The notes under the pieces are model-generated. The model saw nothing but the letters and a program-made list of their open reading frames with translations, did no database searches and was not told the origin of the DNA. Below are positions 44,731 to 52,748 of a stretch of DNA of 64,000 nucleotides, piece by piece (the stretch's first letter is position 1; each line of letters begins with the position of its first letter). Source of the stretch: JBPYCR01 sp051846935 (GTDB taxonomy: Bacteria > Bacillota > Bacilli > Bacillales > Amphibacillaceae); NCBI RefSeq assembly GCF_051846935.1, contig NZ_JBPYCS010000015.1, positions 1 to 64,000 on the forward strand, given 5' to 3'. The translations under genes and the position numbers were made by a program.

Positions 44731-44822
44731 CCTCCTAATATACTCAGACTCGCCATACAGGTACTCCATTACAAGTTTGAACCTGATCTGTGCGGTTGTA
44801 GCGTGGTGCTACAATAATAACA
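44731..44822 (-). promoter_or_regulatory. Ribosomal protein L21 leader
   Basis: On the minus strand the leader runs from GTAGCACCACGCTACAACCG through CAGATCAGGTTCAAACTTG to GAGTCTGAGTATATTAGGAG. GTAGC and GCTAC form a short hairpin. This matches the sequence I know for the L21 leader of Bacillales, thought to allow autoregulation of the operon. Confidence 0.8.
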
Positions 44823-44827
44823 AAACA

Positions 44828-44856
44828 ATGTTATCACATTGATTTTTTCATGTCAA
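44828..44856 (-). promoter_or_regulatory. Sigma-A promoter of rplU
   Basis: On the minus strand TTGACA (44856-44851) and TAACAT (44833-44828) are spaced by 17 bases. MITE copy 3 begins 11 bases upstream of the -35. Confidence 0.85.
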
Positions 44857-44867
44857 GGGAATGGTGG

Positions 44868-45095
44868 GATTGAGTCACGTATTTGTGGGTGCTATTTTAA
44901 GAAGTTAAAAAACCTCTCTTTGTATTCGTTAATTTTAGTATTGATTCCTACCGACCGCAGTAGATATACACTACGCTTTCCGTGGGCAGTGAAAATTAAC
45001 GGTGTTATTCATGTGTATATCGTTCGAAGTAAAATTGATCACATATTATCTAGTTAGATTCGTGCATGTGTTCCCCAAAAACATTTTACTCATAC
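44868..45095 (+). mobile_element. IS256-like MITE, copy 3 (228 bp, internally deleted)
   Basis: The ends match copies 1 and 2. Flanking GAATGGTGG at 44859-44867 and 45096-45104 is a perfect 9-bp duplication. About 35 bases are missing after the CTTTCCG arm, which removes most of the central palindrome. Several point differences are present near the right end. A sequence like another left end (GATTGAGTTTCTTATTTGTA) begins at 45110. Confidence 0.88.
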
Positions 45096-45199
45096 GAATG
45101 GTGGCTTTCGATTGAGTTTCTTATTTGTAAACATAAATAGATCTATTTTATTTAGCGCTACTATACATTCCTTTCCTGTTAAATAAGAACGGAATACGA

Positions 45200-46060
45200 T
45201 TACTTATTTACAGCTTCTCCGATCGTTTGATCATATTTCTTGTCTTTGAAATAATAGTGCAAGCATTCCTGTTCATCAAGAACAATTCGGTTGTTAGCAG
45301 AGAAATAAACATAGATTGGATGCTTACGGCCACGTCTGAATAAAGAAAATATATGCATTAAAGAGCAATTATAATGTACCGAAAGCGGAACTGAACCTTT
45401 AATTATTTCTCTTCCTTCAAAACGCTGCAGTAAGAACCGAATGAAAACATAATAGCGCTGTTTCCACTCTGTACGGTTTTCCATAAATAAAAAAATCATT
45501 ATAAAGAATGCACTCAACGTAAATTGGTGTATAAACAATTGGTAAATTAAGAAGAACAATGTAAGGCCTATAGAAAAACGAATAATAAAATAATATGCTT
45601 TTCGAAATGGCAAAAAAGAGGATAAGCTTAAATAAAGGAGCTTGCCTCCGTCCAATGGCCATATCGGAAGCATATTAAACAAAAAAATAATTGTATTGTA
45701 TTGATAGGTAAGCTGAAAAATAGAATCTGGTAAAGAAGTTGTATGTTCCAATACAAGAATTAAGACATATAATACCAAATGCTGAGCGGGACCCGCTATC
45801 GTAACTAAAAATTCTTCATATATAGGTTTGTTCGCGTGTTCATCTGTACGCATGACACCGCCAAAAACCCAAAGCGTAATATGCTGTATACGCCAATGGA
45901 GTAATTTTGCCATTGTGTAATGTCCCATTTCGTGAATAAACACGATAAACATAAGAATAAACAATTCGATAAACGTTCCTGTTAAAAAAGAAATGACTAC
46001 AAATATAAATAAAATTGGATGCAGATGAACACGTGGGAATATATTATTGTAAATCGTCAA
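45200..46060 (-). CDS. spoIVFB: Stage IV sporulation protein FB, intramembrane site-2 protease
   Basis: SpoIVFB is the S2P-type protease that cleaves pro-sigma-K in the mother cell. The 286-residue membrane protein has the zinc motif HEMGH (residues 43-47) and the third ligand Asp in NMLPIWPLDGGKL (about residue 137). Family features are complete. It overlaps spoIVFA by 17 bases, which implies translational coupling. Confidence 0.95.
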   Translation of the reverse strand: MTIYNNIFPRVHLHPILFIFVVISFLTGTFIELFILMFIVFIHEMGHYTMAKLLHWRIQHITLWVFGGVMRTDEHANKPIYEEFLVTIAGPAQHLVLYVLILVLEHTTSLPDSIFQLTYQYNTIIFLFNMLPIWPLDGGKLLYLSLSSFLPFRKAYYFIIRFSIGLTLFFLIYQLFIHQFTLSAFFIMIFLFMENRTEWKQRYYVFIRFLLQRFEGREIIKGSVPLSVHYNCSLMHIFSLFRRGRKHPIYVYFSANNRIVLDEQECLHYYFKDKKYDQTIGEAVNK

Positions 46061-46823
46061 CTGGAATCACCTGAATAGGATCGATGAATTGTTTATCCTT
46101 TTCAATAGAAAAAAACACAGTTTTTGTTTCAACTGTTGGCTGAAAAGCACCAACTGAATGATTTTTATTCACATATTGATAAAGATGAACATGGATAGCA
46201 CTTAAATGTCCATACGTTGATTTACTATTATCCGGATGCTGGACGATAACCGTTTTACCCATTTCCCGATCATTTCCTGCAAATATTACGATACCTTCCT
46301 TAATGGAAGACACATGAGCCGTTTCTTTTGGAGATATCATGATCCCTTCTCCATTGCTTTGAAAAGTTTGTTCCAAGCGACCATCTACCGGCATTGCTGC
46401 TTGATCTGTAGATAGTATTCCTTCATTGCTATCAGATGGAGTGAATGCAAGGGGTGTGCCGAAGGTTGTTTGATACCATTTATTCACTCGAGCAAAAGGG
46501 AATTCCTCCGTTAAAGCAGTAACTGTCCAATATTTAGGGTTTTCCATATATTCGGCATTTGCTTCTAAGATCCAAGCTGTCCCAAAGAAGAGGACTATTG
46601 AAAGTATTGCTTTCATAAACATGCCAGAAAGTCGGTTCCTTTCACTTTGACTAGCGATTGGTTGATCCATGACAGAAGGATAATAACCGTGTTTTTCTTC
46701 TTCTTGTACAATCCCCGGATGTATTTGTCTCATCTGCTTTTGAGCCCTATGATTTGTTTGTGAATGACGAAGTTTTTTTCGCTGTTTTATTTTCTCTCTT
46801 ACTTTATTTACTCCTCTATCCAT
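46044..46823 (-). CDS. spoIVFA: Stage IV sporulation protein FA
   Basis: SpoIVFA inhibits and anchors SpoIVFB with BofA until the spore signal arrives, and it is cleaved by SpoIVB. The protein of 259 residues has a basic N-terminus, one membrane helix (MFMKAILSIVLFFGTAWIL), and a C-terminal M23-like domain lacking a full catalytic set (IVIFAGNDREMGKTVIVQH, STYGHLS). I start at ATG 46823 (MDRGVNKVREK) because the sigma-E -10 box at 46865-46858 would place the transcript start after the farther upstream start codon. Confidence 0.9.
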   Translation of the reverse strand: MDRGVNKVREKIKQRKKLRHSQTNHRAQKQMRQIHPGIVQEEEKHGYYPSVMDQPIASQSERNRLSGMFMKAILSIVLFFGTAWILEANAEYMENPKYWTVTALTEEFPFARVNKWYQTTFGTPLAFTPSDSNEGILSTDQAAMPVDGRLEQTFQSNGEGIMISPKETAHVSSIKEGIVIFAGNDREMGKTVIVQHPDNSKSTYGHLSAIHVHLYQYVNKNHSVGAFQPTVETKTVFFSIEKDKQFIDPIQVIPVDDLQ

Positions 46824-46857
46824 TATTTTCACAACCCTTGTTTGCACATTTTCTATC

Positions 46858-46885
46858 ATTGTATGAAAGCACTGGACAAGTTATG
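46858..46885 (-). promoter_or_regulatory. Probable sigma-E promoter of spoIVFA-spoIVFB
   Basis: On the minus strand CATACAAT (46865-46858) is a perfect match to the sigma-E -10 consensus. ACATAAC lies about 14 bases upstream and fits the -35. In B. subtilis the spoIVF operon is expressed under sigma-E in the mother cell. Confidence 0.7.
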
Positions 46886-46938
46886 TATTAAAATAAGGGC
46901 AGGAAATTGGATAATTATTCCATCTAGTAACATAAAAA

Positions 46939-47434
46939 GGTTCTATAATAAACGACGCTAGTGAAGAAAATACACGGAAACTGGATGGAAGCTCATTAGC
47001 GTCTTTGTAAGCTGAAAAATATCAAAGCTTGCGCTATGATTCGCTAATTTGCACTACAGCCGACAGGCTTTCCGCGGGAGTCCTAAGGCTTTCGTCCAGT
47101 CAGCTTAAAAAGGGCTAATATCACTATTGCACACACTTCCATTCTGTTTAATTTGCATTGGAGTGTGTTTCTGTATGTTTTGTATTACACTTGCTTCTTT
47201 AGGTTTTAGCTTTAAATAAAGCATGATTCGAATCTTATAATTCGTGAAGCTTCTGTACCCATAAGCGAATCTACAAGTGATTACTCTCGGATATGGTTTT
47301 CGATGACTTTTATTCTACAGGGAAATTCACTTGTTTTCTATTATGAAATCAAAATGACGTTAGTGAATTTCCTTCACATTTCCCTGCCAAAAAGTAATGT
47401 GATTTTTCTTCACCAACGTCATATATTGTACAAC
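46939..47434 (-). repeat. Interspersed repeat family 2, copy B (about 496 bp)
   Basis: The block is the inverted counterpart of copy A (14502-15022). On its minus strand it begins GTTGTACAATATATGACG and its other end (GGTTCTATAATAAACGACGC on the plus strand) is an imperfect inverted copy of that end. The end hairpin ATGACGTTGGTGAA with TTCACTAACGTCAT is more complete here than in copy A. The body has the shared CCGCGGAAAGC motif and no open frame. No target duplication was found. It separates minD from spoIVFA. Confidence 0.75.
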
Positions 47435-47476
47435 TAGAATCATCATAGCTTGTTATTTTAACGGTTATTTATTAAG

Positions 47477-48274
47477 TTAGGATCGCATGCCAAAAAATTT
47501 TTTAACTTTCTTAAACACTCCTGTATTTTCTTCAAGCGATTGGAGAGGAACCGATTCTCCTAAAATTCTGCGAGAAATATTACGATATGCAATGGATGCT
47601 TTCGTATTTGGCTCAAATGCTACAGGTTTTCCTTGATTAGATGCTGCAATTACTTGATCATCGTCTACTACAATTCCTATTAAATCAATGGAGAGAATTT
47701 GAACGATGTCATCTATGGCAAGCATATTTCCATCCTTCATCATTTGATTTCGAATGCGATTTATAATAAGTCGAGGCCGTTCCATCTCATATTGTTCTAA
47801 TAAGCCAATAATCCGGTCTGCGTCGCGCACACTTGACTTTTCAGGTGTCGTAACTACTATTGCCTGGTCCGCACCTGCAACGGCATTTTGAAAGCCCTGT
47901 TCGATACCAGCCGGACAATCTATTAAAATATAATCAAAATCTTGCTTTAGCTCTGCTACAATTGCTTCCATCCCTTCCGTTGTAACGGAGGATTTGTCAC
48001 TCGTTTGTGCTGCGGGCAATAAAGATAAACAGTCAAACCGCTTATCTGGAATTAACGCCTGTTTGAGTCTACACCGTTTTTCAATTACATCGACAATATC
48101 ATAAATAATTCGGTTTTCTAGACCCATAATTACGTCTAAATTTCTTAAACCGATATCCGTATCAATTAAACATACTTTCTTACCAACTAAAGCTAAGGCG
48201 GTGCCAATATTCGCAGTCGTTGTTGTCTTTCCTACCCCACCTTTACCTGACGTAATGACTATTGCTTCACCCAT
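47477..48274 (-). CDS. minD: Septum site-determining protein MinD
   Basis: MinD is a membrane ATPase that positions MinC to block division near the poles. The 265-residue protein has the deviant Walker A SGKGGVGKTTT (about residues 9-19), switch DTDIGLRNLD, Walker B ILIDCPAGIE and the C-terminal membrane-targeting helix GVFKKVKKFFGMRS. It overlaps the minC stop by eight bases. Confidence 0.97.
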   Translation of the reverse strand: MGEAIVITSGKGGVGKTTTTANIGTALALVGKKVCLIDTDIGLRNLDVIMGLENRIIYDIVDVIEKRCRLKQALIPDKRFDCLSLLPAAQTSDKSSVTTEGMEAIVAELKQDFDYILIDCPAGIEQGFQNAVAGADQAIVVTTPEKSSVRDADRIIGLLEQYEMERPRLIINRIRNQMMKDGNMLAIDDIVQILSIDLIGIVVDDDQVIAASNQGKPVAFEPNTKASIAYRNISRRILGESVPLQSLEENTGVFKKVKKFFGMRS

Positions 48275-48956
48275 TCAGAAATCTCCTTTCAAACGTGCTT
48301 AATTTATTCCGCATCTGTGAAAGAACTTGTAATCGATCAATTATAATTTTGTCTTGTTCATGATTAATAAACCCACACTCCATATACACACCTTCGGATT
48401 CATAATCTGGTGCTCTACTGACGTAATCTGCAATCCGCAGCTGAGTTGGTTTCATATAGGAAGCAGCGATCACCGCTTCACGATCTCCATTTTCCCCTGC
48501 ATGAGCTATGCCACGTAAGTTTCCTAAGATGTAAATGTTCCCAGTTGCAACTACTTGTCCGCCAGGATTCACATCTCCTATGAGAATTAGGTCACCTTTC
48601 ACTCGCAACACTTGTCCAGACCTTACAATCTGGTTAATCACCTTTGCTTCACTTTCTTCTTTCCATTGTAGTGCTTCTTCCTTTAAAATAACGTCTGAGT
48701 CAAATCCTTCAATTGTAAGTCGATTGTTCATACCGATTACTTGCTCTAATAGTTCTTTTTCTTCTTTATGTAAATATCGATTGCCTAGCTTTACTAGGAC
48801 AGAGACTACGGGTTCATCCTTGGATGGACGATTAGCTTTTATTTTTTCTTTCAATTCCTGAAAAGCTGCTTCAAACGAGCATCTATCGTCAATAAAGAGT
48901 GTGAGCCCATCTCTCGTTCCTTTTATCGTTATTTTCTGTTTTTTGTTGTCAAGCAT
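48267..48956 (-). CDS. minC: Septum site-determining protein MinC
   Basis: MinC inhibits FtsZ polymerisation. The 229-residue protein has the N-terminal FtsZ-binding domain (KITIKGTRDGLTLFIDD) and the C-terminal beta-helix domain (GQVLRVKGDLILIGDVNPGG, IYILGNLRGIAHAG). ATG 48956 follows GAGGTGA. It is downstream of mreD after 83 bases, in one mreBCD-minCD cluster. Confidence 0.95.
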   Translation of the reverse strand: MLDNKKQKITIKGTRDGLTLFIDDRCSFEAAFQELKEKIKANRPSKDEPVVSVLVKLGNRYLHKEEKELLEQVIGMNNRLTIEGFDSDVILKEEALQWKEESEAKVINQIVRSGQVLRVKGDLILIGDVNPGGQVVATGNIYILGNLRGIAHAGENGDREAVIAASYMKPTQLRIADYVSRAPDYESEGVYMECGFINHEQDKIIIDRLQVLSQMRNKLSTFERRFLNG

Positions 48957-49039
48957 GATACGTTCACCTCATTCTGTTTCATCCAAATGCTACAGTGTAT
49001 CTTGATATGCTATGGCCGGATGAAGTACAAAAAAGCATC

Positions 49040-49579
49040 TTAAAAAGCAGTTCCTTGATCTAATTGCTCACTTTTCCATTTGATGAACCTATTTTTTACA
49101 ATTGGATACATTGCTATTAAAAATATTAAATTACCTACTAACGTTGGAAGTAAGCGATATATTAAATAGTTGCTCCAGCCTATATTTATAATACCGACGG
49201 CTATGTATACGAGGTGAATAATTGAGTCTACGATAGTTATCCCAATTATACCTAAAAAAAGCGTAACAATAAAATTTGCATGAAATAAATTTTTAAGATT
49301 GCTAATTATATATAGAGTAACAGGATAAGCAAACATGTACACACCTAATATTCCTGTATATACAATATCAATTAGCAACCCAAAAATAATTCCAAAAATA
49401 ATAGAATAAGCATTCGTATTATTTTCATAAAAAACAGCCATTAAAAACAAAAATACAAATATCCAATGCGGGATAATAAATAAGTCGCCAACGACTAAGT
49501 TATTTGGAAGTAATTCGAAAGCGATTCCTTCAAATACGAGCAAAAAAAAGAGGATAAGGGAAAAGTACAATTGTCTCAT
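49040..49579 (-). CDS. mreD: Rod shape-determining protein MreD
   Basis: MreD is part of the cell-elongation machinery. The 179-residue protein has five or six membrane segments; its start MRQLYFSLILFFLLVFEGI is typical. It overlaps the mreC stop by four bases. Confidence 0.9.
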   Translation of the reverse strand: MRQLYFSLILFFLLVFEGIAFELLPNNLVVGDLFIIPHWIFVFLFLMAVFYENNTNAYSIIFGIIFGLLIDIVYTGILGVYMFAYPVTLYIISNLKNLFHANFIVTLFLGIIGITIVDSIIHLVYIAVGIINIGWSNYLIYRLLPTLVGNLIFLIAMYPIVKNRFIKWKSEQLDQGTAF

Positions 49580-50457
49580 GACTCTTCATCCTCCTTTAAT
49601 TCTTGTATCGCTCCTATTCCTGGCGCTTCACGATCTACTACAATTACATGACTGATATCGTACATATCTGCTGCAGGCTTCACGAGGGCCGTTCGAGTCA
49701 AACCGTATTGATCAGGAATAACTTCTTTTACCGTACCAATTGGCAGTCCTGCTGGAAATAAACCACCAAGTCCTGAAGATACAACGAGTTCATCTTGTTC
49801 AAGGTCTTTATCAGACTCCTCTATAATTTTAAATAATAAAGAATCTGTTTCCTTGTCGTATTCTTCTATTAACCCAACAATGTCCTTTCCGTCACGAGAG
49901 ATTGTCGCAGAAATTCGATTGAATTGATCAAAGCCCGTTAACAATTTCACTGTTGAAGCAGATGTGGAAACTGCTTGAATTTTGCCAATCATTCCCTCAG
50001 GAGTAATGACCGCCATATTCTCCTTCACACCGGCTGCACTACCTTTATTAATCGTTACTTGCTCAATCCACCGCTCTGGAGAACGTGAAATAACGGTAGC
50101 TTGTATCGCTTTGTATTTATGAATGGAATCTGTTTTATTAAGTGCTTTTCTTAACTGTTCATTTTCCTCTTTTAGCTCTTGCACTTCATAAGCCAAACTT
50201 TTATATTCAGCTAATTTATTTTTAAGAAGCTCGTTTTCTTTATACGTATTTTTAAAATCGCCAACATTCCCAAATATACCTGTCACATATTTGACAGGTG
50301 TTTGAATTGTATTTTGTACGAGACCGACTGTATCCAACACAAACTTTTCAGGAGTTGACAACTGTTCTCTATTTGTTAAGGAGTATCCGATAAGCACAAC
50401 TAATATGATCATCCCTATTAATAAAAAAAACAAACGCTTTTTTTGAAAGAAAGACAT
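49576..50457 (-). CDS. mreC: Rod shape-determining protein MreC
   Basis: MreC links MreB filaments to peptidoglycan synthases. The 293-residue protein has a short cytoplasmic start, a membrane helix (residues 8-26), a coiled coil (NELLKNKLAEYKSLAYEVQELKEENEQL, described by positions 68-105) and a beta-rich outer domain (VISRSPERWIEQVTINKGSA, GLGGLFPAGLPIG). Confidence 0.93.
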   Translation of the reverse strand: MSFFQKKRLFFLLIGMIILVVLIGYSLTNREQLSTPEKFVLDTVGLVQNTIQTPVKYVTGIFGNVGDFKNTYKENELLKNKLAEYKSLAYEVQELKEENEQLRKALNKTDSIHKYKAIQATVISRSPERWIEQVTINKGSAAGVKENMAVITPEGMIGKIQAVSTSASTVKLLTGFDQFNRISATISRDGKDIVGLIEEYDKETDSLLFKIIEESDKDLEQDELVVSSGLGGLFPAGLPIGTVKEVIPDQYGLTRTALVKPAADMYDISHVIVVDREAPGIGAIQELKEDEES

Positions 50458-50469
50458 GCAAACACCTAC

Positions 50470-51513
50470 TTAATCTTCTAGTGTGGCACGTGAGGAAATA
50501 TTTGGATGTGAACTAAATTGTTTAATGTAGTCAAGTGACATTCCCGTTCCAACTGCCACACTGTCCAGTGGATTATCCGTTACAAATACAGGCATTTCAG
50601 TCCTGTTGCTAATTACTTGATCCAAGTTTTTCAATAAAGCCCCTCCACCAGAAAGAACGATCCCTCGATCCATTACATCGGCAGACAATTCCGGTGGCGT
50701 TTTTTCTAGCGTATTTTTCACTGCATCAACGATAGCCTCTACGGATTCATTCAATGCCCCTGCTATTTCTCTGGATGTAACTGAAATTGTTTGAGGGAGT
50801 CCCGTTAACAAATCACGACCTCGAATATCCATGTCGAGCTTCTCCACAGTTTCACCTGCATGACCGATTTCCATTTTAATCGCTTCTGCTGTACGTTCTC
50901 CAATCATCAGATTATACTGTTTTTTAATGTATTGTGAAATTGCTTCATCCATACTGTTACCGGCTACACGAATCGATCGACTTGTAACAATTCCACCGAG
51001 GGAAATTACTGCTACTTCAGTCGTGCCTCCTCCAATATCCACAATCATACTCCCAGTCGGATCCCAAACAGGTAACCCAGAGCCTATTGCAGCAGCAAAA
51101 GGCTCGGCGATAGGGAATGCGTTTTTAGCACCAGCCTGCTTAGCAGCATCTATTACTGCACGTTCTTCTACTTTAGTTATTCCCGATGGTACACAAATAA
51201 TGACATTCGGTTTGCTTGCAAAAACAGAACGTTTTCGGCTGGCACGTTTCATATAGTACTTCAACATTACGGCGGTCGTATCATAATCGGCAATTACGCC
51301 ATCCTTCATCGGTCGGACAACAGATATACTACCTGGAGTTCTACCAATCATGTTTCTTGCTGTACTTCCAACAGCTTCGATTTCTCCTGTTTCAATGTTT
51401 TTTGCTACAACAGAAGGCTCTCTGACGACAACTCCTTTATTTTTCATAAAAACAAGTGTGTTTGATGTACCTAAGTCTATTCCTAAATCTTGAGATAAGC
51501 TAAATTTAGACAA
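50470..51513 (-). CDS. mreB: Rod shape-determining protein MreB
   Basis: MreB is a bacterial actin that guides lateral wall synthesis. The 347-residue protein has the phosphate-1 loop LGIDLGTSNTLVF, phosphate-2 IVDIGGGTTEVAVIS and adenosine motif IVLSGGGALLKNLD. It leads the mreBCD-minCD cluster. A hairpin with U-run sits in its leader. Confidence 0.96.
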   Translation of the reverse strand: MSKFSLSQDLGIDLGTSNTLVFMKNKGVVVREPSVVAKNIETGEIEAVGSTARNMIGRTPGSISVVRPMKDGVIADYDTTAVMLKYYMKRASRKRSVFASKPNVIICVPSGITKVEERAVIDAAKQAGAKNAFPIAEPFAAAIGSGLPVWDPTGSMIVDIGGGTTEVAVISLGGIVTSRSIRVAGNSMDEAISQYIKKQYNLMIGERTAEAIKMEIGHAGETVEKLDMDIRGRDLLTGLPQTISVTSREIAGALNESVEAIVDAVKNTLEKTPPELSADVMDRGIVLSGGGALLKNLDQVISNRTEMPVFVTDNPLDSVAVGTGMSLDYIKQFSSHPNISSRATLED

Positions 51514-51563
51514 AAAGATCTCCCTTTCCCTATGGCCATTCTATGATGTATAAACTGTAGTAA

Positions 51564-51590
51564 AAACGAACGTATAGTTTGCGTTCGTTT
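51564..51590 (-). promoter_or_regulatory. Terminator-like inverted repeat in the mreB leader
   Basis: AAACGAACG and CGTTCGTTT form a perfect 9-bp stem around a nine-base loop; on the minus strand it is followed by TTAC. It lies about 50 bases upstream of mreB and after the separate radC terminator, so it may attenuate mreB transcription or be an operator. Confidence 0.5.
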
Positions 51591-51727
51591 AAAAAATTCA
51601 TACAAGCTGAATAATGAACAGGTTTTGCTTTGCTACGCTACGAGAAGGAAAAGTACGTACAAAATATAAATTTTCCATATTGTAGGAAGCTTCTACTCTC
51701 TATTAACGTTCTTTTATATGCTCTTTC
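51591..51727. other. Region between radC terminator and mreB leader hairpin
   Basis: No gene is seen. It should contain the mreB promoter on the minus strand, but only weak candidates were found. The 381-bp gap between radC and mreB has no gene corresponding to maf. Confidence 0.4.
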
Positions 51728-51765
51728 CCAAATAAAGCGCCACTTTCAATGTGTGAAATGGCGCG
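51728..51765 (-). terminator. Terminator of radC
   Basis: On the minus strand GCGCCATTTCA pairs with TGAAAGTGGCGC (one bulge/mismatch) around a short loop, followed by TTTATTTG. Confidence 0.75.
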
Positions 51766-51894
51766 TTCATTTACATCTATTCAATTATACGAAAAAAAAC
51801 ATAAAATAGATAGGGGTATCATTTCTTTTTTAAAAATTGAAGCAGCAGTTCCTTATCATATCGAACATATGGACTACTACTATGCTAAGCCGAG

Positions 51895-52587
51895 TTATCC
51901 TATATATCCTTTCTCTTTTAACGATACGAACCGTTTATTCCCAATAATTAAATGGTCGAGAAGTTCAATTCCAATCATTTTACCAGCCTGTACGAGTCTT
52001 TTAGTGACGTGGATATCTTCTTGAGATGGGGACGGATCGCCTGATGGGTGATTATGGGCACAAATAATTGAAGCTGCCGATCGTTTTACAGCTTCGCGGA
52101 ATACTTCCCTAGGATGAACAATTGAAGCGTTTAAGCTGCCGATAAAGATTGTTTGCCGATGTACAATTTGATTTTTCGTATTTAGAAATAATACAACAAA
52201 ATGCTCTTGATTTAAATTCCGCATTTCTTCCATAACGTAATCAGCGCCGTCTTCTGGAGAGCGAATAATATACGTGTCCTCTGGCTTGTATTGATGCATT
52301 CTCCTGCCGAGTTCAATTGCCGCTAGAATGACTACGCCCTTTGCCGGCCCAATTCCTTTGATCGCGGTTAATTCTTCAATCGTAGCGTCATTTAATAGCT
52401 TTAAACCTTCGAAATGCATGAGTAATCGATAGGACAAATCCATAACAGACTCTTGTCTCGTTCCACTTCCTAATAAAATTGCAAGCAATTCTTGGTTTGA
52501 CAAATGATTCGATCCTAAAGAAATTAATCGTTCACGTGGCCGATCTTCTTTTGGTACGTTCTTAATCATAATTGGTGATACTTTCAT
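51895..52587 (-). CDS. radC: RadC family (JAB domain) protein
   Basis: The 230-residue protein has an N-terminal helix-hairpin-helix (LTAIKGIGPAKGVVILAAIELG) and a C-terminal JAMM metalloprotease-like domain with HNHPSGDPSPSQEDIHVTKR, where His, His and Asp are the metal ligands. Despite the name, a repair role is disputed. ATG 52587 follows GGGAGGG. It precedes mreB, the usual radC-mreB order (ysxA). Confidence 0.93.
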   Translation of the reverse strand: MKVSPIMIKNVPKEDRPRERLISLGSNHLSNQELLAILLGSGTRQESVMDLSYRLLMHFEGLKLLNDATIEELTAIKGIGPAKGVVILAAIELGRRMHQYKPEDTYIIRSPEDGADYVMEEMRNLNQEHFVVLFLNTKNQIVHRQTIFIGSLNASIVHPREVFREAVKRSAASIICAHNHPSGDPSPSQEDIHVTKRLVQAGKMIGIELLDHLIIGNKRFVSLKEKGYIG

Positions 52588-52748
52588 CAATAGCCCTCCC
52601 TGTATTTTGCTTATATGTATCATAAGTCGTTTATTAAGGGAGCACCAATTATGAAAAAGAAAGAATCACATAGAAGGTTTAACAATTAGCTTACTTTTAT
52701 ATGGTGAAAGCAAACAAATACACAAATATACTAACGGAAAATCATTTT

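Noticed and set aside
51564..51590. LexA (SOS) box upstream of mreB
   Set aside because: CGAAC and GTTCG are present but their spacing does not match the 14-base Bacillus SOS box.
51749..52024. 91-codon plus-strand frame antisense to the end of radC
   Set aside because: It is a shadow of radC and its terminator, without a ribosome site.
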